Shown here piece by piece: positions 1 through 8,771 of a stretch of DNA of 64,000 nt. The notes below the pieces were generated by a model, which saw nothing but the letters and a program-made list of their open reading frames with translations, was not told the DNA's origin and ran no database searches. The translations under genes were made by a program, and so were the position numbers. Positions within the stretch are counted from its first letter, which is position 1, and each line of letters begins with the position of its first letter. The stretch is from NCBI RefSeq assembly GCF_015062985.1, contig NZ_SUTI01000001.1, forward strand, positions 113,377 to 177,376. Reading direction: 5' to 3'. Source of the DNA: Methanobrevibacter sp. (GTDB lineage: Archaea > Methanobacteriota > Methanobacteria > Methanobacteriales > Methanobacteriaceae).

Positions 1-749
1 TTTCCCTCATGCCTGACAAGTATGGCATCAGGGTCATGCTCGTTATCGCTCTCCCTTACGAGGCTGACAACCATACCTTCACTTAGAGGTTTGTCTTTTT
101 TGAAAAACTCTGTTCCTGCAATGCATATGAATGTTTCATTGGAATCCTTTAGAATCTTTGTCTGTCTTTCCACCTCATCAATCAGGTCATAGCTTTCAGA
201 TGCAAGCAGAAAACAGATTGCTGAGTCCAGTTTTCTACCTAACTTGTCCAGAAATTCGCCTTTTCTTCTCAGAAATGTTTTTCTGTCAAAATCGTCATCC
301 GTGAGTTTCAATGCATCATTGATAAGTTCAAGCCCTCTTTCAAAATTGCCTGTGAATAACTTTTCCTCATTTGACATCAGATAAAGCAGATGTGCCTTGT
401 TGTTTCTGACAACCTGTGAACCCTGCATTCTAAGTGACTTGTTATAATCATTGAGGGAATCTTCATATTGGTGCAGATCCTGGCGGATGATTGCACGGAC
501 ATTATAAAATTCGGGATTCTGATTGTTATCATGAATTGCAGCGTTGATGGATTCCAGTGCGTCCCTGTATTGGCCTTTCTGCCACAGGTCCCATGCTTCA
601 TCGCAAAGTCTTTCCGCCCGTGACTTTCTCGAACCTTTTCTGAAGTCATCATTGTCTTCATCATCATCCATATATCCCATATATGGGATGTCGGGAACGC
701 CGACGCTGTCTCCCCAGTCTGCAGGGTCTCCCACTTTCCATTCATCCAT
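1..749 (-). CDS. TPR-HIRAN protein, 3' end outside window
   Basis: The frame is open from an ATG at 749, preceded by GGTGAT, to the window edge, so the C-terminus is missing (249 codons seen). The N-terminus carries the line WGDSVGVPDIPYMGYM, nearly the same as in the TPR-HIRAN gene at 40504-41445. Helical TPR-like repeats follow at about residues 50-190. The visible end (about 205-249) has a HIRAN-type stretch, GMVVSLVRESDNEHDPDAI, matching KLVKEPDNEFDKDAI of the paralogue. HIRAN domains are known to bind DNA ends or stalled forks in helicases such as HLTF, but no enzymatic domain is visible here. It is probably the last visible gene of the minus-strand run starting at 4590. The role is unknown; a DNA-damage or regulatory scaffold is inference. 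Confidence 0.8.
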   Translation of the reverse strand, partial: MDEWKVGDPADWGDSVGVPDIPYMGYMDDDEDNDDFRKGSRKSRAERLCDEAWDLWQKGQYRDALESINAAIHDNNQNPEFYNVRAIIRQDLHQYEDSLNDYNKSLRMQGSQVVRNNKAHLLYLMSNEEKLFTGNFERGLELINDALKLTDDDFDRKTFLRRKGEFLDKLGRKLDSAICFLLASESYDLIDEVERQTKILKDSNETFICIAGTEFFKKDKPLSEGMVVSLVRESDNEHDPDAILVRHEG

Positions 750-802
750 CCTTATCACCAGCTTGTCATTTAATAATATGTTGTGGTTAAATTATAAAAA
801 AC

Positions 803-1783
803 TTATGGGCTAATTCCTTCATCCTCCTCAATCAGGAACATGTGAAATATTGCAGTATTCAGTCTGGAGTCGTTGCATGTCTTTTCAAGAAGGGAGGAGT
901 ACTCAAGAAGGACATCCCTTGAAAGTATGATGTTTTCGGCATTGGGATTGATTATGATGCCGTCCATGTCATCGTTGAGGACAAAGTTTGTCATCTGGGA
1001 GAAGTTGACAATCTGTGAGTACTTGTTGAAGGGAGTCTGGACATTGCCTATCTTGGACTCTGAAGTGTATACTGTGGCATAGTTTCCCCCTACCTCATCG
1101 ATGTAGAGAAATCCCAAAGGCCCTGTCTCGAACTGTGAAATGATGCCGTCAGAAGCGTATTCTGTTAGGTCATCCCTTGAAAGCATCAGGGTAAGCAGGG
1201 TGGAATCTGATATCTTTTCAAACAGTCCAGCATAATTTCCGATATTGTTCGGATTTCTGACGAACTCCTCCAGATCGCTGTTGTCTATTGATTCCTTGAG
1301 CTTTTTCAGCTCGCCGGTTGAGAAGGCATCCCTGTTGCTGAATTGATGTTCCGGAAGGTCATCAATCTCCAGAAAGAGATCCTTTTTCAAAAGCAGGCAT
1401 TCGCTTTCGGGGTTCAGGACAAAACCGTCAAGCATGCCTTCACGGATGACCAGCTGATAGAACAGAAAGTCCATCGAATGGGATTCACACTCGTCATTTG
1501 AAAAGGTCTTGTTGAACTCGTCCATATCGGAGAACAGGACCCCATACTGCTCATCCCCGTTTTCATGGACCCTGAAGTTCAGGGAGCTTTCGGACATGTC
1601 TGCAGCAACTATCAGGCAGGAATGCTTGAGCTCATTTTCAATTCTTTCGAAAGTGTCCTTATCAGCATCTTCACCGAAGCAGATTTCCTCAAGTGCCTTT
1701 CGCAGGTTTTCATGTTTGATGTATGGCTTTCTCATCATGTCTGTGCTGCAATCCTCAATTAGATTATTTTTTTCCTTATTCAT
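803..1783 (-). CDS. SseB-domain protein, two tandem domains
   Basis: A 326-residue protein that looks like two SseB N-terminal-type domains in tandem. The first (about 20-150) has LFSDMDEFNK and GFVLNPESE, the second (about 190-320) YTSESK and DGIIINPNAE. These are the two signature strips of the family: the LFTDmdE strand and the G-[FI]-[IV]-[IL]-N-P strip. The start at 1783 is supported by AAGGAAAG six bases upstream, so the first 15 residues, absent from the paralogue at 2132-3055, are probably real. The second halves of these two neighbours are strongly alike, which indicates tandem duplication. SseB was named from an enhancer of serine sensitivity in E. coli and its biochemical role is not settled. 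No signal peptide or membrane segment; cytoplasmic. Confidence 0.8.
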   Translation of the reverse strand: MNKEKNNLIEDCSTDMMRKPYIKHENLRKALEEICFGEDADKDTFERIENELKHSCLIVAADMSESSLNFRVHENGDEQYGVLFSDMDEFNKTFSNDECESHSMDFLFYQLVIREGMLDGFVLNPESECLLLKKDLFLEIDDLPEHQFSNRDAFSTGELKKLKESIDNSDLEEFVRNPNNIGNYAGLFEKISDSTLLTLMLSRDDLTEYASDGIISQFETGPLGFLYIDEVGGNYATVYTSESKIGNVQTPFNKYSQIVNFSQMTNFVLNDDMDGIIINPNAENIILSRDVLLEYSSLLEKTCNDSRLNTAIFHMFLIEEDEGISP

Positions 1784-1847
1784 ATGTTACTTTCCTTAAA
1801 TCATCATGTGGTGTTCATATAAACTCAATCATTGGTATGTGATGGCC

Positions 1848-2135
1848 CTAAAGAAGCTTCTCAAAGATTTCTACAAAATTGCCGTAAAGGGTTTTGTAGA
1901 GTGCCAATCCCCTTTCATATTCATCATCTCCGGATTCGGCTTTAATCCTATCCACAGATTTCGGAATATACTTTACGGCAAGTTCCTCCATCCTTTTTGA
2001 GAAGTTCCTTATGTCTTTTTCCTTTGCTTTTTTGAAATCGAAATATGTATCCAGGCGCTCGTCGTACCTGACAAGTTCCTCAAAGTCCCTGACGATTTCC
2101 TGGATGCTTAATCTAATTACATCTTCCATAGTCAT
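1848..2135 (-). CDS. Small helical protein, unknown
   Basis: 95 residues from an ATG at 2135 that overlaps the TGA of the upstream SseB gene (ATGA), so translation is coupled. A longer reading from 2195 exists, but its first 20 residues only mirror the other gene. The protein is charged and predicted helical (MEDVIRLSIQEIVRDFEELV at the start), with no cysteines or membrane segments. I recognise no family. The coupled start suggests it works with the SseB-like protein, perhaps as a partner subunit; that is inference. Confidence 0.7.
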   Translation of the reverse strand: MTMEDVIRLSIQEIVRDFEELVRYDERLDTYFDFKKAKEKDIRNFSKRMEELAVKYIPKSVDRIKAESGDDEYERGLALYKTLYGNFVEIFEKLL

Positions 2136-3055
2136 GCCCCCTCTTCGACTGCAAACATATGCCTCAACCCTGTAGTGAGCTTCGGGTCGTTGCATGTCAG
2201 CTGAATCAGACGGGAATATTCCAAAAGGACTTCCCTTGTAATCAGCACATCATCCGAATTCGGATTTATGATCAATCCATCCATATCATTGTTAAGGACG
2301 AAATATGTAATCAATGCCGGATTGATGACCTGCGAAAATTTATTCAGCGGCGTATCTATATTGGCCATCTTGGCCTCTGAGGTATACATCGCCACATAGG
2401 TCCCGCCAAGAGTTTCCATGTGCAGAAATCCGTTGGGTCCCGCTTCCTCAGTTTCTATGACTCCCTCATGGCCTTCAGGCAAAAGGTCCCTGTCGGACAA
2501 TACCATTGTAAGCATGGTCGAGTTTGACATCTCCTCAAAGAGCTCCTCATATCTGCCGATATTATTGGGGTTTTCAACAAAGGCCTCGATGCTTTCATTG
2601 TTCATGGAATCCCTGATCTGCTTAAGCTCAAAGGTTGTATACGGCTCGGCGGAAGATGCTTTGATGATTGGCATATAGTCAATCAGCTCAAACATCTCGT
2701 TGCGGAAGATGAACCCTTCGGATTGGATGTTGAGGATGAATCCGTCCAAATCCAATTTTGGAAGCATCAACTTGTACATGCCGAAGAGATTGTCCTGAGC
2801 CACTGATTCACCGGGAGCTATTGCCTTTCTGAACTCATCCATGTCAGTGAAAAGCAGGGCATAGCTGCCCCCGTCAAGCTCAACGGTAATCATGCCCGGC
2901 TTATCGCTTATCAAATCTCCGGCGATTATCAGTGATGAATGTTCGAATTCGCCGAACAAAAGCTCGAAGGTTTCATCCGGCACATCCTCACTGAATTCCA
3001 TTTCGTTTAGAATTCCTCTTAAATGCTCATGCCTAATGTATTCCCTATGCATCAT
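2132..3055 (-). CDS. SseB-domain protein, two tandem domains
   Basis: 307 residues, paralogue of 803-1783. The first domain carries LLFTDMDEFRKA and GFILNIQSE, the second MYTSEAK and DGLIINPNSD. The opening MMHREYIRHEHLRGIL is shared in pattern with the other SseB-like proteins here (H-x-H-L-R near the N-terminus). GGTGAT lies directly upstream; the second ATG (3052) has the better spacing. It sits nine bases after the zinc-ribbon gene and is coupled by ATGA to the 95-residue gene downstream. Function beyond family membership is unknown. Confidence 0.8.
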   Translation of the reverse strand: MMHREYIRHEHLRGILNEMEFSEDVPDETFELLFGEFEHSSLIIAGDLISDKPGMITVELDGGSYALLFTDMDEFRKAIAPGESVAQDNLFGMYKLMLPKLDLDGFILNIQSEGFIFRNEMFELIDYMPIIKASSAEPYTTFELKQIRDSMNNESIEAFVENPNNIGRYEELFEEMSNSTMLTMVLSDRDLLPEGHEGVIETEEAGPNGFLHMETLGGTYVAMYTSEAKMANIDTPLNKFSQVINPALITYFVLNNDMDGLIINPNSDDVLITREVLLEYSRLIQLTCNDPKLTTGLRHMFAVEEGA

Positions 3056-3064
3056 ATCACCTGC

Positions 3065-3424
3065 CTAGTAAGGGTATTCACCCAATCCATATGAAGGCAG
3101 CCTGAAACCTGTGCCCTCATTGTTCGCTCTCTTCTTAAAGGAACCTTTCCTCAATCTCTTTCCTGTGATGGACATGCCTTCAGGTGTTGCATATCCGTTG
3201 TTGTACTCTATTCTGGTGCTGGTGGTCTTCGGCCCCATTACCGCACTCAGCTGCTTTGTGAAGCTTGGCTTTTCATTCCTGAGCCTAGGAATGGATTTTT
3301 GAAGGAGCGGTTTTCTTTGAAGCTCCTTCCTTTGTGCCAGGGACATGCCACTGAAGTTTTTTCCGCATGACAAACATTTGTCTGCAAAAAGGTCCAATTC
3401 ATTTCCACATTTCGGACAAAACAT
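3065..3424 (-). CDS. Zinc-ribbon protein with basic tail
   Basis: 119 residues. The N-terminus is a classic single zinc ribbon, MFCPKCGNELDLFADKCLSC (C-x2-C...C-x2-C). The rest is low in hydrophobic residues and rich in Lys/Arg (for example GKRLRKGSFKKR) and looks disordered. A strong GGGGGAA site lies seven bases before the ATG. It starts two bases after the stop of the TPR-cold-shock gene, so the two are one transcript. The ribbon plus basic tail would suit nucleic-acid or protein binding; this is inference. Confidence 0.7.
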   Translation of the reverse strand: MFCPKCGNELDLFADKCLSCGKNFSGMSLAQRKELQRKPLLQKSIPRLRNEKPSFTKQLSAVMGPKTTSTRIEYNNGYATPEGMSITGKRLRKGSFKKRANNEGTGFRLPSYGLGEYPY

Positions 3425-3426
3425 GA

Positions 3427-4590
3427 TTATTCCCCCCTTACGTTTACGGCGTTCAATGACTCACTGTTTTTGGATTTGTCAAATCTCTTTTCCGTATAGA
3501 ATGAAACCAACTGACCCACATAAATGGTGTCGCCCTTGAATTCCTTTCTGTGGAAAAAGAGTGACTTGTCATCATCGGTCCTTATGAATCCATAGTTCTT
3601 GTCTTCAAAAAATCTTGTAACGGTACCGTATTGAAGTTCCTGGTCTTTGAATTTGAACTTCATCCAGTAGTCTTTGATTTGAGCTGTCAGGTTAAACATT
3701 TCCAATGTATCCTCATCAATATCCAGATTTTCAATCTCTTCCAAAATGTTTCTTGAGCCGTTTTCCAGTTTGAGCAGATAATACAATTCCGCATGCCTTA
3801 AGGCAATTTCAGGCTCTGAATCTTTAAGGACAGAATAGACCAAACCGTAAAGATTGACTTTCTTGTCTGCCGGACCCTTAGCCAATACCGCTTCGCAGAT
3901 ATTTTTCAGGGCTTCCTCCCGATTGCCTAATGCAAAATGGTTTTCCGCCAGTTCCCTGTAGATGTACCAGTCATGCTTTACCTTGATGACTTCATTGAGA
4001 TACTTCAAAGCCCCTTCATTTTGGTCCAATCTGCCTAGTGACTTGGCTATTCTCCAGCGGTGCCAGGTATCGCCGTCATTGGTGAAGGTGGATAGGGATT
4101 CCAGAGCCCTTTCGGATACCTCGATGCACTCCTCATAGTCTTGCAGGCCAAAATAGGTTTTTGAAGCATATTCGAAATACTTCTCTTTTCGGGAGTTGGA
4201 TCCTGTCCCATTGGAATCTGATTTGTTTGGACCGAGCAAATCGGGATCTATCTTTTCAATCCAATAGACCAAGTTGAAAAAGTCATTTTCTTTTTTAAGC
4301 TTTTTCATTACCTTAAAGACGGAAAATGTGTACGGACAGGTTGAAACCTTGCTTAAATCAGCCTGATTTGTAATCTCTGTTATGAATTCGGCATAGTCAA
4401 AGAGTTCATATTCGTCCTTATTGTCTTTTATATGTGTTCTATAAATAGCCCAGGCATATGAAATCCTGTCTTTTTTTGTGAAAACTTCAGGGTTTTCCTT
4501 ATAATATTTTTCATAAATTCCTATTGCTTCAATATCCTTTCGTAAAAAAACTAGTCTGTTTGCTTGCGCTAAATCTTTTCTTATATTCAT
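3427..4590 (-). CDS. TPR protein with C-terminal cold-shock domain
   Basis: 387 residues. Residues 1-310 are helical repeats of TPR type (for example YEECIEVSERALESL and HFALGNREEALKNICEA). Residues about 320-385 form a cold-shock/S1-like OB domain: GTVTRFFEDKNYGFIRTDDD carries the RNP1-like Y-G-F-I, followed by LFFHRKEF (the RNP2-like strand) and VGQLVSFY. The order matches cold-shock domains exactly. Such a domain would bind single-stranded RNA or DNA, and the TPRs would bind partners. It is the first gene of the minus-strand operon running to position 1. No ribosome binding site is visible, and a TATA-like box lies 30-40 bases upstream, so the leader is very short. Confidence 0.8.
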   Translation of the reverse strand: MNIRKDLAQANRLVFLRKDIEAIGIYEKYYKENPEVFTKKDRISYAWAIYRTHIKDNKDEYELFDYAEFITEITNQADLSKVSTCPYTFSVFKVMKKLKKENDFFNLVYWIEKIDPDLLGPNKSDSNGTGSNSRKEKYFEYASKTYFGLQDYEECIEVSERALESLSTFTNDGDTWHRWRIAKSLGRLDQNEGALKYLNEVIKVKHDWYIYRELAENHFALGNREEALKNICEAVLAKGPADKKVNLYGLVYSVLKDSEPEIALRHAELYYLLKLENGSRNILEEIENLDIDEDTLEMFNLTAQIKDYWMKFKFKDQELQYGTVTRFFEDKNYGFIRTDDDKSLFFHRKEFKGDTIYVGQLVSFYTEKRFDKSKNSESLNAVNVRGE

Positions 4591-4620
4591 AATGACAGTT
4601 GTCTATATTTATGTGGCGTT

Positions 4621-4630
4621 TGTATAAAGG
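4621..4630 (-). promoter_or_regulatory. TATA-like box for the 4590 operon
   Basis: On the minus strand TTTATACA lies about 32-39 bases before the ATG at 4590. A start site about 25 bases downstream would leave a leader of only about 10 bases, consistent with the missing Shine-Dalgarno site. Predicted by eye only. Confidence 0.35.
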
Positions 4631-4714
4631 CGAATGATTTTGTAACGGTATATTAATATTAGTTTTTCATCATATATAAATATTTTGTTTTTAAAGTAAT
4701 TTTTCTAAAAAACA

Positions 4715-7339
4715 TCATTTTTTAAGAATTTGTTTTTTGAGCTCTTCAACATCATAATCTTTCTTATTGATCTTACCCAAAGAACTTCTGTTGGTGGTCA
4801 TTCGATGGAATTGCCTAAGATTAACCTCTTTCACTTCATTCTTATTATTCTTAGAATCATCTTCATCATCTTCTTCATCATCCTCCTTATTATCTAAATT
4901 AAATACACCAAGAGTTATTATGCCATTTTTTAACCATATATCAACATCTTTTCTTGTATACAACTCTTTATTGCTTCTAATCAAACTTTCTATAGATGCA
5001 TTATCATTATCCAATTTTTCCTGCATAGGAATTGCACTAGGCTTCACATATGCCTTATGGAAAACCTCATAAAATTCCTTATATTCCTCATCTCCATCAC
5101 GACCCTTAAAGTACCATTCGTATATCTCCTCAACGCTACATCTCGCTTTACTCGCAGCAACATTTGATGTTTTTTTATTTTTAACTGTGTCAAGAACAAT
5201 ATTGAATTTAATTAACCTTAATAATCTCTCCAAATCATCTTTACATTCAACATATTCCTCTTCGCTTAATTGAGATTCCTTCATTGCGATTTTATGGTTT
5301 TTTCCTTTATCCTTGAGATATACATAGGTTCTCTTTTTAATTTCTAAAAATTCGTTATAAAAATCAGTGAATCTTTCATCTCCTGATTTGCCTAATTCAT
5401 AATATTTATTTAACTCATTATTATTCAAATCTGATGATTCTAGTGCTTTTCTAATCGGTTTGGATTCAACCACCTTTAAAAACTTAGATAATTTTTTCGG
5501 AATGATTTTAGATTCATAATATTCAAATAATGGTCCATACATTCCAGACCCGCGTTCACCCAAATCAATATAGCCAGTTATTGCTTCAACTTTGATTCCG
5601 ACAGTTTTAGCGATTTCATCCAATGGTTTATTTTGTTTAAAGCCCTTAATAATCAAATCGACAGTGACCTTCATATTCTCATCTTTAAAATAAGAATAAG
5701 CAGATCTTGAAAGCCAACGCTGCAAATAGATATCTTTAATGCCAACCCTTTTAATTGCTTCATCATTGGTTTTGCCCAATCGCCTTTGAGTTAAATATTT
5801 ATCCATTAAAATTCTTGTTGATTTTATGTAAAATTGGGAATTGATATCTGCATTTTCATAAAAGTCATAAAAATCTTCAACAGTTAATTTAGCTTTTGAA
5901 CATGCTATTTTCAAATCAAAATTAAATAGATATTTAATAAATTCCTTTTTCCTAGAATTTATCTCCTGATTTCTTAATTTTGAAAAGTCATTATCCTTAA
6001 AATCTGAAAATTTAATGAGATTTTCATATTCTGTTGGTGTGACACCAGCATATTCAATCACTTCAGGCTTGGTTTTACCGTCTTTAATCGCTTGGGACAA
6101 CAGATCAATTTTTATTTCTTTTAGCTTTCTTTCGAAATTTCCATCATATCTAATCCAAAAGTCATAAACCTCATCTGAAACATTCAAATTATTTCTTATT
6201 TCATCTTCAAGTATACCTTGCCTTGCTAAATTCAGATACTCTTCAATTAACAAATTATTAAATACTTTAAAGGATTCATTATATTGGCCTCTTTGATAAT
6301 AACCTAAATTAATTTCATACCACCGTTTAAGTTGCTCTTGGGTAATGGTAGAGTAATCAATGCTTTTCCAAATATCCCGATTAGTTAGAAGATAATTTTC
6401 AAAAATATATTTAATCTCACGATTGACAATTTTGTAAAATTGATAAAAAGCTTTTTCCCTTCGGCTTCCAAGCTTATACTCGCGGGTCTGCTTTATCTCA
6501 GAAGGGGTTAATTTATTCTCCCTAAATTTAGTAATTAGTTCGCAAACAGAAATATAATTATCTATTTTAGTCAGATATTCATCAAGATGCATATTATTAA
6601 ATCCAATGTTAATACCTTTGACTTCTAGCATCTTTTCTCGAACCATTGAGCTTACCAATTGATTGACATAACCTTCAGGTATGCCATAATCAATAAGATC
6701 CTGCTTTTTGAATTGTGAATTCTTACCGAAATGATTTCTAATTGATATGAAATTATTGGCATTATCCATAATGCGATTGCATTTTTCACAGCATAGGGAA
6801 TAACTGGAATGATTAGGTTCACCACATACAATACAGTAATCATAGTCAATATCAATCACTTCAGAAAAATCAGGAATTTCAATCAAATCCAACTCCCTTT
6901 CAGAAGTGTCTATTTCAATAGGCTTAAAGTCAGGAACTCCTTCAGATTTCTCAAAATCCGGATTGAAATCAACATATAATTTTTTAGCAATATAAAACAA
7001 CTTTTTATGCAATTGCTTGACAATCATAAGTTCGCTTCTTTCCATTTCTTCAATATCATCATGAAGGCGGTTTCTTAGCTGATATGCCTCATAGATCTTA
7101 TCCTTAAAGCCATACTTAATCTTGCCTTCTCTGTAAACTGCATCCAACTGATAGTAAAAATCTTTCCGTGAGTTAAATTTTTGACCAATTTCTGCCATCA
7201 GCAATTCCAATACGCGCTGTAAAAACGGTGTTGCATACTTTTGAACCGCACCGGGTGAATTCTTAACGCTTTCTTCAATCTTAATGGCAGATTTATATAA
7301 TTTTTTATCGTAATCCTTTAAAAAATCAAAGTTAGACAC
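4715..7339 (-). CDS. HEPN/DUF4145-like N-terminus, zinc ribbon, HTH-like repeats
   Basis: 874 residues from a GTG start with GGAGGTG six bases upstream. Residues about 5-125 form a helical domain resembling DUF4145/HEPN-type domains, with the basic-His strip RNRLHDD near residue 90. A similar domain opens the UvrD protein at 12068. A zinc ribbon follows at about 168-186 (CIVCGEP...CCEKC). Residues about 260-760 hold several copies of a 60-80-residue unit with a helix-turn-helix look: a 'gkt..ev...gv...ey..w' core such as TKPEVIEYAGVTPTEYENL or SNVAASKARCSVEEIYEWYF. The C-terminus is acidic (EDDEEDDEDD), then basic. I know no named family for the whole protein. The architecture suggests a nucleic-acid-binding protein, possibly with a HEPN-type RNase or dimerisation role (inference). 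Confidence 0.7.
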   Translation of the reverse strand: MSNFDFLKDYDKKLYKSAIKIEESVKNSPGAVQKYATPFLQRVLELLMAEIGQKFNSRKDFYYQLDAVYREGKIKYGFKDKIYEAYQLRNRLHDDIEEMERSELMIVKQLHKKLFYIAKKLYVDFNPDFEKSEGVPDFKPIEIDTSERELDLIEIPDFSEVIDIDYDYCIVCGEPNHSSYSLCCEKCNRIMDNANNFISIRNHFGKNSQFKKQDLIDYGIPEGYVNQLVSSMVREKMLEVKGINIGFNNMHLDEYLTKIDNYISVCELITKFRENKLTPSEIKQTREYKLGSRREKAFYQFYKIVNREIKYIFENYLLTNRDIWKSIDYSTITQEQLKRWYEINLGYYQRGQYNESFKVFNNLLIEEYLNLARQGILEDEIRNNLNVSDEVYDFWIRYDGNFERKLKEIKIDLLSQAIKDGKTKPEVIEYAGVTPTEYENLIKFSDFKDNDFSKLRNQEINSRKKEFIKYLFNFDLKIACSKAKLTVEDFYDFYENADINSQFYIKSTRILMDKYLTQRRLGKTNDEAIKRVGIKDIYLQRWLSRSAYSYFKDENMKVTVDLIIKGFKQNKPLDEIAKTVGIKVEAITGYIDLGERGSGMYGPLFEYYESKIIPKKLSKFLKVVESKPIRKALESSDLNNNELNKYYELGKSGDERFTDFYNEFLEIKKRTYVYLKDKGKNHKIAMKESQLSEEEYVECKDDLERLLRLIKFNIVLDTVKNKKTSNVAASKARCSVEEIYEWYFKGRDGDEEYKEFYEVFHKAYVKPSAIPMQEKLDNDNASIESLIRSNKELYTRKDVDIWLKNGIITLGVFNLDNKEDDEEDDEDDSKNNKNEVKEVNLRQFHRMTTNRSSLGKINKKDYDVEELKKQILKK

Positions 7340-7357
7340 AGTTTACACCTCCGTATA

Positions 7358-7373
7358 AATATTGTGTTAATAT
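7358..7373 (-). promoter_or_regulatory. AACACAATATT element upstream of 7339 gene
   Basis: On the minus strand the element ATATTAACACAATATT sits just before the GGAGGTG site of the 874-residue protein. Near-identical elements precede xseA, the 35217 helicase, the 54181 and the 59126 genes. It may be part of a promoter or a shared operator. Confidence 0.35.
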
Positions 7374-7433
7374 CTTATTTATAAATTATGAATGTTTAAA
7401 TATGAGCAAAAGCATATAAATTATCAAGGTGAA

Positions 7434-7850
7434 ATGATGGGAGAGGCTTTTAGAGATTTCTACGACACATTAGTTGAAAACCTGGAAACATATGCCGGTG
7501 AATATGAATCATTTATTGACTATGGACCATGTTTATTCAAGTTATTATGCGATTTGCTCAACTGCGATATTGATCACTCTTTAAAGTTGCCAATTTGCGG
7601 TGCTATTGCTTATTATGTAACTCCCGACGATGTTATCCCTGAAAATATATATGGTCCCTATGGCTACATCGATGATATATACTTATCAAGCTACGTTTTG
7701 AAATTAGTGGCTTCCAAACATGGATATGAATTGATTCAAGAGAGAAGCACACCTGAAATCGAAAACATACTCGATGAATGTGAATCAAAATCCCTTGAAA
7801 TACTCAATGACGATGAAATTAAAAATATTTTGAATTATATTGGGCTTTAA
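7434..7850 (+). CDS. DUF1232/YkvA-like protein
   Basis: About 138 residues. The core AIAYYVTPDDVIPENIYGPY followed by GYIDDIYLSSYVLK is the DUF1232 signature (a-Y-f-v-s-P-x-D-x-I-P ... G-y-x-D-D). AAGGTGA sits immediately before two adjacent ATGs at 7434 and 7437, which I prefer to the upstream ATG at 7392 that has no such site. DUF1232 proteins are small, often membrane-associated and of unknown function, though this one lacks a clear membrane helix. It is divergent from the 7339 gene and overlaps the stop of the convergent SseB-like gene by four bases. Confidence 0.75.
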   Translation: MMGEAFRDFYDTLVENLETYAGEYESFIDYGPCLFKLLCDLLNCDIDHSLKLPICGAIAYYVTPDDVIPENIYGPYGYIDDIYLSSYVLKLVASKHGYELIQERSTPEIENILDECESKSLEILNDDEIKNILNYIGL

Positions 7851-8677
7851 AGTTTAAATGCCCAATCTTCTGCTTTTGCATACTTATCATCATCATAATT
7901 TTCCTTAAAATCATCAAAGTTTAACAGCAATGAATTTCTATCAACATAATTATCTGAATCAATTAAAATCCCATTATAATCACATCTTATTATTGCTTCA
8001 ATGATATTTCTCAGATTAACAACCTGCATATGGGTGTAATGCTCTTTTTTAATTTTATCTTTACTTGTGAAAAGTTCTAGATAATTATTTTTTGTCAAAA
8101 TTAATTGAGATTCAATGCCTTTTAAATCAACGATTTCCTCTGGGCTTTTAAGAATGCATGGAGAAAATAATATGGAGTTTGCCATTTTTTTAAATAATAT
8201 TCTATCTTCATGAACTGCTGATGGATCATTTAAAAATTCTGCCAAATCCCTGTTGGTGAATTTATCGGCAAATAGTCTTAAATCAGACATCCCATATGTT
8301 CTTTGTGTAAAGTTCATTGGAAAATAAGGTGTTTTAGGCTTTCCGATGAATCCCATCAAATCAATTTCTATATGCTCTGTGAGGGGATTGACAGTCAGTT
8401 GCATGCCTGATTCAAGATAATGATCAAAATCATGCCATTTAGGACTTATGTTTTCATCTGACCCAAACATCTTTTTGTACTCATCCATATCTGTGAAAAG
8501 TGGAATGAATTTTTCATCTCCATCCATTGCAAAAATTAGATTTTCTTCAACAGTTGGTGCGATGAATGTTGAATAATTTATCTCTTCCATATAGATGCTG
8601 TAATAGTCATAATCACCATCATTGTATTTATCATGTGCATTTAAAAAATGCTTATGAGAAATATAGTCCAAAATCAA
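7847..8677 (-). CDS. SseB-like protein
   Basis: 276 residues. It keeps the family pattern: YISHKHFLNAHDKYND near the N-terminus, FIPLFTDMDEYKKMFG, a second half with a NRDLAEFLNDPSA strip, and YNGILIDSDN in place of the usual G-I-I-I-N-P. It is more diverged than the SseB-like proteins at 803, 2132 and 26403. The start is TTG at 8677 with GGAGGAA eight bases upstream; this Shine-Dalgarno lies inside the end of a 23-codon reading frame (8679-8750), so the two are probably coupled. Function unknown. Confidence 0.7.
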   Translation of the reverse strand: MILDYISHKHFLNAHDKYNDGDYDYYSIYMEEINYSTFIAPTVEENLIFAMDGDEKFIPLFTDMDEYKKMFGSDENISPKWHDFDHYLESGMQLTVNPLTEHIEIDLMGFIGKPKTPYFPMNFTQRTYGMSDLRLFADKFTNRDLAEFLNDPSAVHEDRILFKKMANSILFSPCILKSPEEIVDLKGIESQLILTKNNYLELFTSKDKIKKEHYTHMQVVNLRNIIEAIIRCDYNGILIDSDNYVDRNSLLLNFDDFKENYDDDKYAKAEDWAFKL

Positions 8678-8678
8678 C

Positions 8679-8750
8679 TTAAATTCCTCCTTCGGTTAAA
8701 ATTCCTTGAGCAAACACTCTAATTTGATTAAAATTTACATTTATGGTCAT
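8679..8750 (-). CDS. Possible 23-residue leader or small protein
   Basis: A short frame with a strong GGAGG six or seven bases before ATG 8750, encoding MTINVNFNQIRVFAQG and seven more residues. Its TAA ends one base before the TTG start of the SseB-like gene at 8677. The good ribosome site and the exact join argue for real translation, either as a small protein or as a coupling leader. There is no homology evidence. Confidence 0.4.
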   Translation of the reverse strand: MTINVNFNQIRVFAQGILTEGGI

Positions 8751-8771
8751 GGTTGTTCCTCCAATTTGGTT

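Noticed and set aside
377..745. 122-codon minus-strand frame near the left edge
   Set aside because: It is out of frame with the TPR-HIRAN gene that fills 1-749 and is supported by a paralogue.
4767..5072. Serine/leucine-rich plus-strand frame
   Set aside because: It is the antisense of the acidic tail of the 874-residue protein; the poly-Ser comes from the reverse of Asp/Glu codons.
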